Assembly (NCBI RefSeq): GCF_000026945.1
Contig: NC_012866.1
Span: 1-64,000, forward strand
Direction of reading: 5' to 3'
DNA length: 64,000 nucleotides
Source: Candida dubliniensis CD36
Lineage: Eukaryota; Ascomycota; Pichiomycetes; Serinales; Debaryomycetaceae
This document shows positions 61,854-64,000 of the stretch, in pieces (positions within the stretch are counted from its first letter, which is position 1; each line of letters starts with the position of its first letter). Made by a program: the position numbers and the translations under genes. Below the pieces are notes generated by a model. That model saw only the letters and a program-made list of their open reading frames with translations, was not told the DNA's origin and made no database searches.

Positions 61854-62906
61854 TCACTCTTCATCCTCGGAATCAATAATTCTTCTTCTTTTCCTTGTTT
61901 TTTCATCTTCATCTTCGGCCTCTTCAGACTGTCTTCGGTACTTGGCAGCACCTTCTTCTTTTAAATGTGTTAGCCTCTCAGCACCCCGTTCGAATTCCTC
62001 TTCCTCCTCTTCATCATACTCTTCAATCTCTTCTTCATCGCCAGCAACAAAATCATCATTTTCATCGTACCCATCTCCCTCATAAGTTCGTTCAAATCTT
62101 TCATATGAACTTTCTTGGACTCTGGTGCCCGGGCTGCCACTTCTCTCCCATTTTTCTTCTTGTAATCGTCTTCTAGACTCCATTTGTCGTTTCATCTTCA
62201 TCGCCTTACGCACATCTTCATCTGCAAGTCGTTGCTTCTCTAATGGATCAACATCTGTAATTGTGTTCAAGATTTTTTCTTTTTTGGTGATATTCTTGAC
62301 AAGAATCTTTCTATGACTCGACGACGCCGGTAAAAGATTAATGGCTTTCGAAATAATCGAATCTGATTGTAAGATTTCAGCAGCTTGATGGCTTTTCACT
62401 AATAAATGATCAAGTAAAGGCAATTCTCTAACATCATATATCTCATTTCCCACTTTCAATGATACCGACCCGTCATTCCATTCCACAAAATGAGCGTTCG
62501 ATTGTTTGACAATTTCATCATTGCCAGCATTATGGTATCTCCATCTAATTGTGTTTTCATTCAACAATTTCTCTGTCATCTGTTCGTTATGGATTTCCTT
62601 TGCAGTCAATCCCCTCTCTGCCCGAGCTTTATTATTGCTCTCTATCTGTTCCTTAAAACTGGAAGGATCGAATGGATGAGCTTCAATGTTTAAAAAGTCA
62701 GGAGTTTTCAATAACCTCACATCTTTTTCCATAACCAGCACAACTGCATGGCGTGGTAAAGACAAATCAATTATCTTTTTGGTGGTTTGTGATTCCTGTT
62801 CTTCTTCTTCTTCTTCCTCTTGCTCTTGCTCTTGCTCTTCCTCTCCAAACAAATCATCGATCTCTTCATCTACTTCATTTTGATTAATCTTCTCTTCATC
62901 AGACAT
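61854..62906 (-). CDS. LEO1: PAF1 complex subunit Leo1
   Basis: Leo1 works with Ctr9, Paf1, Rtf1 and Cdc73 on elongating RNA polymerase II. The 350 residues have a strongly acidic N-terminus (about 10-40), the Leo1 core with IIDLSLPRHAVVLVMEKDV, PDFLNIEAHPFDP and NTIRWRYHNAG, then KMKRQMESRRRLQEEKWE and an acidic/Arg-rich tail. S. cerevisiae Leo1 has 464 residues; this one is shorter. It lies less than 100 bases from ADK2 on the same strand. Confidence 0.95.
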   Translation of the reverse strand: MSDEEKINQNEVDEEIDDLFGEEEQEQEQEEEEEEEQESQTTKKIIDLSLPRHAVVLVMEKDVRLLKTPDFLNIEAHPFDPSSFKEQIESNNKARAERGLTAKEIHNEQMTEKLLNENTIRWRYHNAGNDEIVKQSNAHFVEWNDGSVSLKVGNEIYDVRELPLLDHLLVKSHQAAEILQSDSIISKAINLLPASSSHRKILVKNITKKEKILNTITDVDPLEKQRLADEDVRKAMKMKRQMESRRRLQEEKWERSGSPGTRVQESSYERFERTYEGDGYDENDDFVAGDEEEIEEYDEEEEEEFERGAERLTHLKEEGAAKYRRQSEEAEDEDEKTRKRRRIIDSEDEE

Positions 62907-63081
62907 TGTTACTAGACGGAGAAGTTGTTCAGTTTAGTTGCTTGTTTTTTTTTTTGTTTTTTTCTTTTTGGTTGTGCTGAAAAATATTTTTGGTTCAGAC
63001 ACGCATTTTTTTTTTCTCTCTCTATACAATACATAAATAGATACAATAATTCATACAAAAACAAATAATTACGGGTTAGGT

Positions 63082-64000
63082 TCACTTATCCAGTTGGTGA
63101 ACGGACAGTGACGATGGCGGAGAAACTACTATAGCAGCAGGCATTTGTGGTGCTGACTGTATTTCAAGAGCGGAAGGCGGAGTTGACGACGATTTAATTG
63201 GAGACCCATCATTTAGTTTTAATTGTTGAAAATTCAAATCATCTAAATCTGATCCAATGTCACTCTCTATATCTGAATCAAATGGAATTGACCCAGTCAC
63301 ATTGTGTTGAAACCCCGCCACTAGACTATCGTGGGGTTCAGAAGTCACCGACTCACGATGTGGATAATTCTCTTTTGATAGATGTGATTCTTCATTTAAC
63401 GGTGTGGTGCTGGTAGATGTTACATCACTTTCTTCGCGAGCAGGGATAGTAGTGGCGGCAATAGGTGATTTTATAGCAGGACTGGTTGATTCTGGAGCCG
63501 ACACAGTTGTAGGCAACAATTTATACGAATATTTTATGAGAAATTCAACTACTGCCTGTGACAATGCATACTCAACAGGGTCCATATCATGGTTCGGGTG
63601 TGATAAAATAGATGGCTGGAAAATGGCTGCGAGGTTTCTTGAATTCATTAAATTCTCTTTCGATTGTGCTTGTACCATTGAAAGCAAGTCCAAAATGTAG
63701 AAAAGCAATTGCTTAGAAGCCAAGGGCAACTCATTCACTAGAAGTTTATACTCGTCAATAGCTTCGTGAATATCATTAGTTAATTTCTTATAACTCTTGG
63801 ATTTTTTCTTGCTTTTGGTGTTGATTTCCTCTTCACTTAGTGGCATCGGCGCACTCTGTGAGAATACATTGGATGACGATTCTGAATTTTTTCGTGGGGC
63901 TATGTCGTGATTCAACTTGCCAATATTGGCTTCTGTTAACGGCTGGCTCATATCAGGGAAATATGAGTTACTGCTGTTGCCATTAGCTCTTGCTGTGTGA
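63082..64000 (-). CDS. SAC7: Rho GTPase-activating protein (Sac7/Bag7-like), 5' end outside window
   Basis: The frame stays open to the right edge, so the N-terminus is missing; the ATG at 63951 is internal. The visible ~305 residues hold the second half of a RhoGAP domain ([36 protein letters not shown], then [14 protein letters not shown]). It is preceded by a Lys/Ser-rich insertion that interrupts the domain, as in the Sac7/Bag7 group, and followed by a Ser/Pro-rich tail. These proteins switch off Rho1 in the cell-wall integrity and actin pathways. Assignment to Sac7 rather than Bag7 leans on gene order as remembered. Confidence 0.85.
   Translation of the reverse strand, partial: HTARANGNSSNSYFPDMSQPLTEANIGKLNHDIAPRKNSESSSNVFSQSAPMPLSEEEINTKSKKKSKSYKKLTNDIHEAIDEYKLLVNELPLASKQLLFYILDLLSMVQAQSKENLMNSRNLAAIFQPSILSHPNHDMDPVEYALSQAVVEFLIKYSYKLLPTTVSAPESTSPAIKSPIAATTIPAREESDVTSTSTTPLNEESHLSKENYPHRESVTSEPHDSLVAGFQHNVTGSIPFDSDIESDIGSDLDDLNFQQLKLNDGSPIKSSSTPPSALEIQSAPQMPAAIVVSPPSSLSVHQLDK

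Overview
The window is nuclear DNA of a budding yeast of the CTG clade, most like Candida albicans or C. dubliniensis. The genes are compact, mostly intron-less and AT-rich, leucine is mostly TTG, and CTG codons are scarce in the strongly conserved genes. The gene order GAC1, permease, GUS1, RMD8-like, SWT1, NEJ1-like, kinase, RPA135, THG1, GLN4, PSF3, CTR9, MAC1, TAE1, MFS transporter, PGS1, ERS1-like, SGF29, GBP2/HRB1, ferric reductase matches, as I remember it, one C. albicans chromosome 7 block. The last block (RVS161, ARP10-like, RAD3, ADK2, LEO1, RhoGAP) is also chromosome 7 but, from memory, is not adjacent there, so a rearrangement is likely. The species call is inference.

Layout. 1-5,600: no gene; pyrimidine-rich on the + strand, with degenerate tandem and inverted repeats. 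5,620-8,461: two head-to-head gene relics, an SF2 (RecQ-type) helicase broken into five frames (minus) and the 3' part of an unknown gene (plus), whose 3' end recurs, shortened, near 1.3 kb. 8,790-9,700: a GTGGTCAAAG minisatellite and a hairpin. 9,700-12,331: decayed sequence with a possible solo LTR. 12,332-14,053: GAC1, then 4.8 kb without a recognisable gene. 18,830-64,000: a dense core of about 25 genes on both strands, cut by the right edge inside a RhoGAP gene.

Functional themes. Two Glx-tRNA synthetases (GUS1, GLN4) and the tRNA-His maturation enzyme THG1 lie within 15 kb, together with the second-largest RNA polymerase I subunit. CTR9 and LEO1 belong to the PAF1 elongation complex, SGF29 to SAGA, and RAD3 to TFIIH. 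The copper sensor MAC1 lies 10.4 kb from an FRE7-like reductase gene whose promoter carries two perfect, inverted Mac1 sites; MAC1 has one site in its own promoter. A SCAP-like sterol-sensing protein with WD repeats and an XLF/Nej1-like end-joining factor with a C-terminal Ku-binding-type tail are the least expected proteins. Two spliceosomal introns are visible, and one is in frame and stop-free, so it hides inside an open reading frame.

I saw no rRNA, convincing tRNA, CRISPR array or telomere repeat. All calls come from reading the sequence and from memory of the families; no search was run.
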